This document shows, piece by piece, positions 28,906 to 34,883 of a stretch of 34,883 nt of DNA (its first letter is position 1; each line of letters opens with the position of its first letter). Under the pieces are notes generated by a model that was given only the letters and a program-made list of their open reading frames with translations, did not search any database and had not been told where the DNA came from. A program made the position numbers and the translations under genes. The DNA is from a virus. The stretch spans positions 1 to 34,883 of the IMG/VR virus record IMGVR_UViG_3300037041_000128; one strand, written 5' to 3'.

Positions 28906-29008
28906 GTGTGGTGGCAACTGCACATGATATACCTTAAGCCCCTTGACGAAGATTGGCAACAGTCCGTGCTACTGATGGTATGAGAAGCACCTTATTCTAA
29001 GGATAGTT
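28906..29008 (+). ncRNA. Structured late leader with candidate pseudoknot
   Basis: Pairings: GTGTGGT (28906-28912) with ACTGCAC (28917-28923); ACG-AA-GATTG (28946-28955) with CAGTC-CGT (28960-28967) around a GCAA tetraloop; GTGCT (28966-28970) with AGCAC (28986-28990); and ATACC (28929-28933) with GGTAT (28977-28981) lying inside the previous loop, forming a pseudoknot. CCTTA (28990-28994) with TAAGG (28998-29002), loop TTC, would hide the ribosome site AAGGA of the gene at 29009. The stem at 28966 competes with part of the GNRA hairpin, so two states are possible. No class recognised. Confidence 0.48.
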
Positions 29009-29398
29009 ATGAAAATGATGTCTAAAGGTTTACTAGATACAAAGACTACTATTGGCTCTGCCAAAGAAATCGCTAGTAATACCAAGAATGCCATTGATAA
29101 CTATTCTCTCGGAGCAGTTAATCCAGATCTACCTAATACTGAGTATTGGGCTAAGATGGCTAAGATGTTTCGCATCACTCCAGCAGAAGTAAAACGTCAG
29201 CGATGTGCTAATTGTGAGTATTACGACAACACACCAGAAATGTTTGAGGCTATGGAAGCTATCCCACTAAACAAGTTTGATCTGTATGATGGTCAGGTGC
29301 AACGTGGCTACTGCCATAAGCTAGACTTTATCTGCCATACTTCTCGCCTATGCAGCGCATGGGAAAAGAAAGACTTTGAAGATCCAACGGAAGAATAA
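29009..29398 (+). CDS. Small four-Cys late protein
   Basis: A 129-aa protein starting MKMMSKGLLDTKTTIGSAKE. The N-terminal half is helical; the C-terminal half has RCANCEYY, then GYCHKLDFICHTSRLCSAWE, i.e. a cluster of five Cys, four of which (CxxC...GxC...C..C) would hold a metal or Fe-S centre. Phage proteins with this 'C.NC.YY...G.C....F.C...R.C..W' pattern are common upstream of terminase. It is the first late gene, expressed from the structured leader. Function unknown. Confidence 0.7.
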   Translation: MKMMSKGLLDTKTTIGSAKEIASNTKNAIDNYSLGAVNPDLPNTEYWAKMAKMFRITPAEVKRQRCANCEYYDNTPEMFEAMEAIPLNKFDLYDGQVQRGYCHKLDFICHTSRLCSAWEKKDFEDPTEE

Positions 29399-29399
29399 A

Positions 29400-29441
29400 A
29401 TGGCTTGTAAACCGAAATCAAAAAAACCACCTAAGAAATGA
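29400..29441 (+). CDS. Tiny 13-residue Lys-rich peptide
   Basis: ATG 29400 begins MACKPKSKKPPKK, 1 bp after the preceding stop, and ends at TGA 29441, overlapping the next ATG. It is too short for confident calling, but similar MA-C/K-K-P-K-rich micro-ORFs are found in other phages near this position. It may be a nucleic-acid-binding peptide or serve to couple translation. Confidence 0.4.
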   Translation: MACKPKSKKPPKK

Positions 29442-29518
29442 ATGACCATTGGTTTATTATTCTATTAGCTGTAACGGCTAACATTACACTTATTTTAAAC
29501 GCAATACATCATTGGTGA
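29438..29518 (+). CDS. Tiny single-helix membrane protein
   Basis: A 26-aa protein, MNDHWFIILLAVTANITLIL..., hydrophobic from residue 5 to 22 and ending HHW. It overlaps the preceding micro-ORF by ATGA and stops 4 bp before the next start. It could be a pinholin-like or membrane-disturbing peptide; context gives no firm role. Confidence 0.45.
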   Translation: MNDHWFIILLAVTANITLILNAIHHW

Positions 29519-29530
29519 TCATATGGCTGG
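29510..29530 (+). repeat. Gene-start repeat, copy 1
   Basis: The 21 bp spanning the start of the gene at 29523 match 31206-31226 with one mismatch (G against A). Shared core TCATATGGCTGG includes the ATG and the MAG codons. This suggests the two genes arose by duplication or that the block was copied as a start signal. Confidence 0.6.
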
Positions 29531-30992
29531 ATTAACACAACAACAATTTATGCAGCTAATGGGCAAGAAGCAAGAGCCTGTTACTGCATCTATCGCATCT
29601 GTGTTAGGTCTAATTAAAAAACCATTAGATTACTATGCACTCAATAAAGACATACCATTAGTTGGTGGTCAATCAGCAGCAGATCTAACTGGTCTTACTG
29701 GCACTCAATCGCTAATACAAGACTTTAGTCAGGGTAAGCCAATGATGCGTGATGGTTTGCCAGACGAAAGATTTATTGATGCTGCTGGGATGATCCCTAT
29801 GATTAAACCTGCTGCGGTAGGGGCAGGTCAGGCAGCAAAGTATCTAGGCAAAGAAGCATTAAGACAGGGATATGAAGGTACTGGTCTGCTCGGAAAGATT
29901 GCTCCAGACGTTAAGATGTATGCCTATCTGCCAAACACTCCAACAAAACCAAATCCATTAGTAGGTACTCGCTTTACTCGTGAATCTCAAGGTAATTTAA
30001 CTCCAGAAGTTTCATTGCCAATTGAAAATATTAAGGGTGCTAGTCTTGTAAAAAACCCATATGACAATGCAAATGCAGATGAATTGATTACAAGCATATC
30101 TGATGATGTAAAGTTAAATAAACCTGTATATACAATGGGTGGTGATGATTTTGGCAGGATATTGAATAACTACAATAACAACATTGGTGGTGCATCTAAT
30201 TATGGCATCGCTAGTAGAGTTAAATCTCGCATTGAAACAGCACGAAAAGAAAACTTAGCAAATAAGGGTACTGGAGAGGTATATACAGCCCCTGTAACTA
30301 TGAGCCAACAACAACCAGCAGAAGCATTTTCTACCTATCCAACTGATGTTGTATTACAAGTATTCAATCAAAATGGTAACAAAAAATCTATTCAAATGTT
30401 TAATGATTGGTTTAGACATTCTCCAGTACAAACACCAAAAGGATTGGTAAGACCATTTGAAAACTTTAGAGGTATAGAAACACCAGAAGGTCAAGCGCAG
30501 TTTTTAACTGGCGAAGGATTTGGTGCTGGTGGTACGGCAGGTAATGCTCGTAAGAATTTATATTCTGGTGCAGCACTAGACAAGTTTGAAAGAGAATTTG
30601 GTTATAACATGGATGATGTTCGTGGTGCTGTGCTAGACAAACGATTTATAGATTTGCCAAAGGGATATTTAAAAGGCAATCTATTTAAGACGTTTGAAGA
30701 TACCTCATTAACACCATCATCTTTGGGATCAAAAATTGGTGCGTATGATACTGATATTGGTGGAAAGTATCACGGTACTTTAAAACCTACACCAATTGAA
30801 ATACTTATGCCAAAGACATATAACAGGATCTTTGCAGAGATGTTAGATAGATACCCAAATGCTCCAACTAACAAACTGCATAATATGACACTTGGCGCAA
30901 TGGAAAAAAGAAAAGATAACTTCTCAGAAGTTATTGATAACCAAGTAATTGATAATTACAATAAGTTTCATGAAGGATTGTTAGGGAAGTAA
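29523..30992 (+). CDS. Phage effector-like or virion protein, MAGL-type 1
   Basis: A 489-aa protein beginning MAGLTQQQFMQLMGKKQEPV. The first 130 residues have Gly/Pro-rich hydrophobic segments (PMIKPAAVGAGQAAKYLGKE). The rest contains YTMGGDDFGRILNNYNNN, and YPTDVVLQVFNQNGNKKSI, patterns seen in multidomain proteins that phages are thought to inject. No catalytic residue set was assigned. It sits before the terminase genes and is separated from the next MAGL gene by a minus-strand gene. ATG 29523 lies within a duplicated start block shared with 31219. Confidence 0.58.
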   Translation: MAGLTQQQFMQLMGKKQEPVTASIASVLGLIKKPLDYYALNKDIPLVGGQSAADLTGLTGTQSLIQDFSQGKPMMRDGLPDERFIDAAGMIPMIKPAAVGAGQAAKYLGKEALRQGYEGTGLLGKIAPDVKMYAYLPNTPTKPNPLVGTRFTRESQGNLTPEVSLPIENIKGASLVKNPYDNANADELITSISDDVKLNKPVYTMGGDDFGRILNNYNNNIGGASNYGIASRVKSRIETARKENLANKGTGEVYTAPVTMSQQQPAEAFSTYPTDVVLQVFNQNGNKKSIQMFNDWFRHSPVQTPKGLVRPFENFRGIETPEGQAQFLTGEGFGAGGTAGNARKNLYSGAALDKFEREFGYNMDDVRGAVLDKRFIDLPKGYLKGNLFKTFEDTSLTPSSLGSKIGAYDTDIGGKYHGTLKPTPIEILMPKTYNRIFAEMLDRYPNAPTNKLHNMTLGAMEKRKDNFSEVIDNQVIDNYNKFHEGLLGK

Positions 30993-31154
30993 TTTTTCTA
31001 ATACTGAGTCAATGTGAATATTAACCATTGCGTATATGTTGTTTTTAACAAATAACCTAGCTTCTTTTTTGTTGTTAATGTAATCAATATTATTTACTTC
31101 TAGCAAATGTTTAACTGCATTTTCTAAATGATCTTTAAATGTTTCATTATTCAT
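30981..31154 (-). CDS. Small minus-strand island gene
   Basis: A 57-aa protein, MNNETFKDHLENAVKHLLEV..., a helical, charged protein (NKKEARLFVKNNIYAMVNIH). GGGAGAATATT precedes ATG 31154, and a TATAAT lies upstream on the same strand (about 31170), so it could have its own promoter. It lies opposite the late genes and overlaps the stop of the previous plus-strand gene by 12 bp. This island is not expected in a late operon and could be a moron-type gene. Function unknown. Confidence 0.62.
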   Translation of the reverse strand: MNNETFKDHLENAVKHLLEVNNIDYINNKKEARLFVKNNIYAMVNIHIDSVLEKLLP

Positions 31155-31205
31155 AATATTCTCCCATGAGATATTATTATAACATATAAATTTAATACAA
31201 CATAG

Positions 31206-31226
31206 CATTGGTAATCATATGGCTGG
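31206..31226 (+). repeat. Gene-start repeat, copy 2
   Basis: Second copy of the block at 29510-29530, one mismatch, spanning the start of the gene at 31219. The ATG sits at the same offset in both copies. Confidence 0.6.
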
Positions 31227-32280
31227 CTTACTAGACGAAGAAAAATACATACGTGGCAACTTACTGCCATTTAAGAAAGACATCAAGACCAAAGAAGTTT
31301 CTTTTGGTATGCCTACTGTTGCTCAAGGTTTATTAGATGCTATAACTGCTCCCATGAGAGCCTATCGTGGTGAGATTGATCCAGATTCGCCACAGGGTAT
31401 ACAAGAAGCCATGAACGTAGGGCTAAATATAATGGGTGGTGGATTTGCTGCACCAACTGCTGGAATGGCTGGTGGAAAGACATTGGCTATGAATCCCCCA
31501 ATAAAATTCTTAGGTAAACCACTAGAGGGTATGCCAAAACTCATTGATGTTGGTGGTGGTAAGCTAGAGTCATTTGGTACAGATCAGCGCATTGTTGATA
31601 TTGCTAGTCAGTACGCAGCAGATCGTGGTCTACCCTACAAGACACAGACTCAATACGCATCAGTAGATCCAATACGAGCAAAAAGAATTGCACAAGCATA
31701 TCAGGTAATGAAAGACAACCCAGCAGACAAGAACGTAAAGGCTGCCTACGATGCATTGGTAAATGAAACTCAAGCACAGTACGAGGCACTAAGAAAGGCT
31801 GGCTATAAATTTGAGTTCATGCCAGAGGGCAAAGACGTATACGGTAATCCAAGAAACGCTATCAATGACATTGTTACCAATAAGCATATGTTCGTGTTTC
31901 CTACGGCATCAGGATTTGGTACAGAGAATGTAGCTAGTGCAGCAAACCCATTGCTAATGAGAACAGGTGAGAAGTGGGGTGGTCAGGATGTAATGGCAAA
32001 CGATTTATTCAGAGCCGTGCATGATGTATTTGGTCACTCTAAGCACGGTGTAGGCTTTAGGGCTGGTGGTGAAGAGAATGCATTCCAATCCCATGCCAAG
32101 ATGTATAGCCCACAGGCACTACCTGCTGCAACAAGTGAAACCAGAGGACAAAACTCATGGCTAAACTTTGGTAAGTACGGTGACAGAAACAGAACAGCAA
32201 ACACAGAGAATACTATATTTGCTGATCAGAAAACAGGATTGATGCCTGATTGGACATGGCAGGAAGGTATACTAAGATAG
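31219..32280 (+). CDS. Phage effector-like protein with VHDVFGH domain
   Basis: A 353-aa protein beginning MAGLLDEEKYIRGNLLPFKK. The N-terminal 110 residues include a hydrophobic Gly/Ala segment (LNIMGGGFAAPTAGMAGGKT). The C-terminal half (about 220-340) has NDLFRAVHDVFGHSKHGVGF, RAGGEENAFQSHAKMYS and ETRGQNSWLNFGKYG, DQKTGLMPDW, a conserved phage module with invariant His residues (HDVFGH, QSH) that could bind metal. This module occurs in multidomain phage proteins that are thought to be injected. Its enzymatic activity is not known to me. It ends immediately against the minus-strand gene at 32281. Confidence 0.62.
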   Translation: MAGLLDEEKYIRGNLLPFKKDIKTKEVSFGMPTVAQGLLDAITAPMRAYRGEIDPDSPQGIQEAMNVGLNIMGGGFAAPTAGMAGGKTLAMNPPIKFLGKPLEGMPKLIDVGGGKLESFGTDQRIVDIASQYAADRGLPYKTQTQYASVDPIRAKRIAQAYQVMKDNPADKNVKAAYDALVNETQAQYEALRKAGYKFEFMPEGKDVYGNPRNAINDIVTNKHMFVFPTASGFGTENVASAANPLLMRTGEKWGGQDVMANDLFRAVHDVFGHSKHGVGFRAGGEENAFQSHAKMYSPQALPAATSETRGQNSWLNFGKYGDRNRTANTENTIFADQKTGLMPDWTWQEGILR

Positions 32281-32640
32281 CTACTTGATGTGTAGAGCTT
32301 CTTTCAAGACTCTATCAATGTAATCCTTGTGGTCAAGATATGAAAGATCTAATGGTAGCTTATTAACGGCATCCATGATTAGGAAGTGATACTCTTTAGG
32401 CTTAAGTATCTTAACTTTAGGACTAAGCCAGTAATACTTAAAGTTCTTTAACCAGAGGGCAGTAAAGAAGAAACCAATAATAAATGATCCCCATTGCTGG
32501 TGGGTGAAGGATGCATAAAACCAGAATGGCTGACCAAGTAAACCAAATATAGATGAATACTTACGATCAGTATATTTAGTAGATTGCATAAGGTACATGG
32601 CAACCAGTTCTGTTGCTGCAATAAAAAATTGTTCTATCAT
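32281..32640 (-). CDS. Multi-span membrane protein (PnuC-like half?)
   Basis: A 119-aa protein. Hydrophobic segments are near 1-18 and 28-68, including FGLLGQPFWFYASFTHQQWG and SFIIGFFFTALWLKNFKYYW; the C-terminal 50 residues are soluble and charged. The pattern 'LGQPFWFY.S..TGQWGxFxxxxxYxxxWxxxxxxxW' recalls small membrane proteins of phages that resemble nicotinamide riboside transporter segments, but too weakly to name. It is one of two adjacent minus-strand genes in the late block and abuts the stop of the gene at 31219. Confidence 0.62.
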   Translation of the reverse strand: MIEQFFIAATELVAMYLMQSTKYTDRKYSSIFGLLGQPFWFYASFTHQQWGSFIIGFFFTALWLKNFKYYWLSPKVKILKPKEYHFLIMDAVNKLPLDLSYLDHKDYIDRVLKEALHIK

Positions 32641-32650
32641 ATTAATTTAC

Positions 32651-32836
32651 TCATTTGTTTATGCTAAAATCGGCAACAAGCAGTATATCACCATCGTAAC
32701 CATCGGGGATATACTCATTTTTGTCTGGCATAGAGGGAAGGACATAATACTCAATAGATCCATTAAAGTAAGATACTTTGATCACTAATTGAGAAAGACT
32801 TTTAGCTTTACTAATTGCATCGTTTAAAGAAACCAT
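32651..32836 (-). CDS. Small minus-strand hypothetical protein
   Basis: A 61-aa protein, MVSLNDAISKAKSLSQLVIK..., with SIEYYVLPSMPDKNEYIPDG and YDGDILLVADF, a beta-rich acidic protein. It precedes the membrane-protein gene by 10 bp on the same strand, so the two may form an operon from the promoter near 32877. No family recognised. Confidence 0.6.
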   Translation of the reverse strand: MVSLNDAISKAKSLSQLVIKVSYFNGSIEYYVLPSMPDKNEYIPDGYDGDILLVADFSINK

Positions 32837-32876
32837 TATTAACCCCTAGTTATGTACCAAATCAGTACAGATACAT

Positions 32877-32906
32877 AATATAGATAAAGTATACACAAAG
32901 CAACAA
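32877..32906 (-). promoter_or_regulatory. Candidate minus-strand promoter
   Basis: On the minus strand TTGTTG (32906-32901), an 18-bp spacer and TATATT (32882-32877). The start would be near 32870, about 35 bp ahead of the gene at 32651-32836. GTAC repeats and a TATGTA...TACATA dyad at 32850-32877 may be an operator. Confidence 0.42.
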
Positions 32907-32953
32907 CTAATTATATTAATTAAGGGTGACCAACCAGCAGGAGTCACAATATC

Positions 32954-33268
32954 ATGACAGAAGAAATAGTAAGGACACATGGTGGTGCTAGAGAAGGATC
33001 AGGTGCGCCAGAGGGAAACCAAAATTCTATAAAATCAAATAGATACTTTGGAGAAACAATCAAGAGGATGGTAACTCAATCTGATGGTGAAGTATTGCGA
33101 AAGATTGCACAGGCATTAATAGATAAAGCATCTGATGGTGACTTGGGTGCTATCAAAGAGTTTGCAGACAGAATAGATGGTAAGGCAATGCAAGAGAATA
33201 AGGTAACAGGTGATCCAGAAGCTCCATTGGTGATACAGGTTATCACAGGCATAGATGACAACTACTAA
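32954..33268 (+). CDS. Small terminase subunit candidate
   Basis: A 104-aa protein with THGGAREGSGAPEGNQNSIK (11-30), RYFGETIKRMVTQSDGEVLR and LIDKASDGDLGAIKEFADRI. The 'HGGAREGSGxPxGNQN' start with a following helical segment is common in small terminase proteins of this class, and it precedes the large subunit with 14-bp overlap. It would recognise pac or cos DNA and load the motor. GGAG lies 10 nt before ATG, somewhat long. Confidence 0.78.
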   Translation: MTEEIVRTHGGAREGSGAPEGNQNSIKSNRYFGETIKRMVTQSDGEVLRKIAQALIDKASDGDLGAIKEFADRIDGKAMQENKVTGDPEAPLVIQVITGIDDNY

Positions 33269-34523
33269 GCCAATTCACTTGGGCTATAAGCCTAGATTGC
33301 CACAGAAAGAGATACACAAGGCAGTAAGAGAGCATCGTTTTGTTGTAGCTGTAGCACATAGACGGATGGGTAAAACTGTATCTGCTATTTTACAATTGGT
33401 AGATTCTGCATTACGGAACACACAAAAGAATCCTCGCTATGCTTATATTGCTCCAACGTATAGCCAAGCAAAGAGGGTAGCATGGGATTACTTAACAGAG
33501 TACACCAGATCTCTTGGTGGTACTGCAAACATCGCAGAGCTACGAGTGGACTTCATGGGCAGAAGGATAAGCCTGTACGGTAGTGAGAACGGTGATAGCT
33601 TACGTGGTCAATACTTTGATGGTGTAGTGCTAGATGAAATTGGCGATCAAGATCCAAAGATTTGGAATGAGATCATTAGACCAGCACTAGCAGATAGAAA
33701 GGGCTACTGCCTATTTATTGGTACACCTAAAGGTAACAACCACTTTAGAGATTTTAAAGAACGTGCATTGGTAACAGAGGGATGGAAATTCCTAGAGTTC
33801 AAGTCAAGTGATACAGGTATCGTTGATCCAGTAGAGCTTGCAAGCGCACGTAATGAGATGGGTGAAGATAAGTTTCTTCAAGAGTTTGAGTGTAGTTTTG
33901 ATGCCCCTGTAGAGGGATCATATTATGGGGCATTACTAAATGACGCAGATACGGAAAATAGAGTTACTAAAATTCCTAAAGACAAACTGGCTAAGATTGT
34001 GTGTAGCTGGGATCTGGGTGTTTCTGATTCAACTTGTATCTGGGTAGCTCAGATAGTTGGTAAAGAGATTCAACTGATAGACTGTACAGAGAATCATGGA
34101 GTAGGATTGGATTACTATGTTAGTTGGTTACGTGATAATGGTTATGATAAAGGTCAGCAAATTCTACCGCACGATGTGAGGGTAAGAGAGATGACAACTG
34201 GTCGTAGTCGTTTAGAAGTATTAATGGAAGCAGGATTAGATGTTACAGTAGCACCAAGCCTATCCATTGCAGATGGCATTCAAGCAGTTAGACGTATTCT
34301 GCCTAGATGCTGGTTTGATACTGAAGGCACTAAGAACGGCAGGATTGCAATAAGAAACTACCGAAGAGAATTTAACGAGAAGCAGAACGTATTTTATGAT
34401 AAGCCAGTTCACGATTGGACATCACACTTTGCTGATAGCTTACGTTACCTTGCAATAGGTTTAGTAGATGTAGATACAACATGGTCAAAACCATTAAAAC
34501 ATAATACAGCATGGGTGGTATAG
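33255..34523 (+). CDS. Large terminase subunit
   Basis: A 422-aa DNA packaging motor. Walker A VAHRRMGKT (33-41), Walker B VVLDE (124-128), and coupling motif FIGTPKG (154-160). The C-terminal RNase H-like nuclease carries D253 (SWDLGVSDST), D307 (LPHDV) and D394 (HFADSLRYLA). It translocates DNA into the prohead through the portal and cuts concatemers. Its start overlaps the small subunit, and the portal starts 1 bp after its stop. The length is close to other short-tailed phage subunits. Confidence 0.94.
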   Translation: MTTTKPIHLGYKPRLPQKEIHKAVREHRFVVAVAHRRMGKTVSAILQLVDSALRNTQKNPRYAYIAPTYSQAKRVAWDYLTEYTRSLGGTANIAELRVDFMGRRISLYGSENGDSLRGQYFDGVVLDEIGDQDPKIWNEIIRPALADRKGYCLFIGTPKGNNHFRDFKERALVTEGWKFLEFKSSDTGIVDPVELASARNEMGEDKFLQEFECSFDAPVEGSYYGALLNDADTENRVTKIPKDKLAKIVCSWDLGVSDSTCIWVAQIVGKEIQLIDCTENHGVGLDYYVSWLRDNGYDKGQQILPHDVRVREMTTGRSRLEVLMEAGLDVTVAPSLSIADGIQAVRRILPRCWFDTEGTKNGRIAIRNYRREFNEKQNVFYDKPVHDWTSHFADSLRYLAIGLVDVDTTWSKPLKHNTAWVV

Positions 34524-34524
34524 A

Positions 34525-34883
34525 ATGAATCAAGAAGAACTTAAAGCACTCGTAGCAGACGAGATCAATAACGCTATTGGCTACTTGGAGTCAGATACAG
34601 TTCAAGCTCGTGCTGAAGCCATGAATTACTATATGCGAGATAAGTATGGTAATGAGGTAGAAGGCAAGTCACAGGTCGTTACTGGTGAGGTGGCAGAGGC
34701 AATTGATGGCGCACTACCGCAATTAATTCGGGTGTTCACATCATGTGAGGATGCTGTACGATTTGAGCCAACTAAGGATGGTGAAGAAGAGTTAGCTGAT
34801 CAGGCTAGTGACATGGCTAATTGGGTATTCTATAAAGACAACGATGGATTCTTAATCCTGCATAACTGGTTCAAGGATGCATT
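34525..34883 (+). CDS. Portal protein, N-terminal part (continues at base 1)
   Basis: Start ATG 34525 lies 1 bp after the terminase stop. It encodes MNQEELKALVADEINNAIGY, then MNYYMRDKYGNEVEGKSQVV and LPQLIRVFTSCEDAVRFEPT, the family's typical portal start. Bases 34746-34883 duplicate 1-138. Joined at the circular junction it continues in frame to 1906. Confidence 0.9.
   Translation, partial: MNQEELKALVADEINNAIGYLESDTVQARAEAMNYYMRDKYGNEVEGKSQVVTGEVAEAIDGALPQLIRVFTSCEDAVRFEPTKDGEEELADQASDMANWVFYKDNDGFLILHNWFKDA
34746..34883. repeat. Terminal direct repeat, right copy
   Basis: Right copy of the 138-bp overlap with the window start; one synonymous mismatch at 34872 against 127. Confidence 0.93.

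Noticed and set aside
28936-28970. Group I intron core, from GAAGAT...AGTCC
   Set aside because: The P3, P7 and R/S elements are missing and no split gene is present.
28966-28992. Hammerhead ribozyme, from CTGATGG followed by GAGAA
   Set aside because: The core needs CTGANGA and GAAA separated by stem II; here the sixth and seventh bases do not match and only three bases separate the parts.

Overview
The window is one complete tailed-phage genome, opened inside the portal gene. The first 138 bases recur at the end (34746-34883) with one synonymous difference (T at 127, C at 34872). The molecule therefore closes to about 34,745 bp, and the portal reading frame (34525 to the end, then 1-1906) becomes one 708-codon gene. 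Short-tail hallmarks are visible: a P22-like portal, an SU10/DUF5309-type major capsid protein, a gp4-like adaptor, a gp10-like nozzle, four candidate ejection proteins and no tape-measure gene. A holin plus a GH24 endolysin without a cell-wall-binding domain points to a Gram-negative host. The AT-rich composition and protein flavour recall freshwater proteobacterial podoviruses, but the host cannot be fixed from sequence alone. No integrase, clear lysogeny repressor, DNA polymerase, tRNA or CRISPR array was seen.

Layout. (1) Late plus-strand block, running through the circular junction: 29009-34523 (small cysteine protein, two tiny ORFs, two phage-conserved effector-like proteins, small and large terminase), portal, scaffold, capsid, an inserted HNH gene, adaptor, tail fibres with a 2OG-Fe(II) oxygenase, nozzle, ejection proteins, then lysis (16928-18411) and one more effector-like gene ending at 18971. 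Three small minus-strand genes sit as islands in this block (30981, 32281, 32651). (2) Minus-strand early block from 24069 down to about 18942: small proteins, ERF annealing protein, Gp157-like protein, SSB, more small proteins, an HTH-metallophosphoesterase. It is interrupted by a control-like region (20904-21445) holding ATCCGC repeats and inverted repeats. (3) Plus-strand early block 24301-28839: zinc-ribbon HNH, VRR-NUC nuclease, replication initiator, probable helicase-loader-like protein, candidate PD-(D/E)XK nuclease, XRE-type HTH, NinB-like and Ref-like recombination proteins, and an AP2-plus-winged-helix regulator.

Control. The two early blocks diverge from 24082-24300. The plus-strand leader can fold into a three-way junction whose P3 loop (CTTATTC) is a perfect 7-nt complement of the region holding the Shine-Dalgarno sequence of the first gene, so it looks like a translational switch. 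At the early/late boundary (28823-29008) a good sigma70 promoter is followed about 10 nt after its predicted start by an intrinsic terminator, then by a structured leader with a possible pseudoknot and a hairpin covering the next ribosome binding site. This resembles the lambda pR'-tR' layout and suggests late transcription depends on antitermination. These two RNAs are the most interesting features here.

Many genes below 60 codons, often joined by ATGA or TAATG overlaps, were found by direct reading and are listed.
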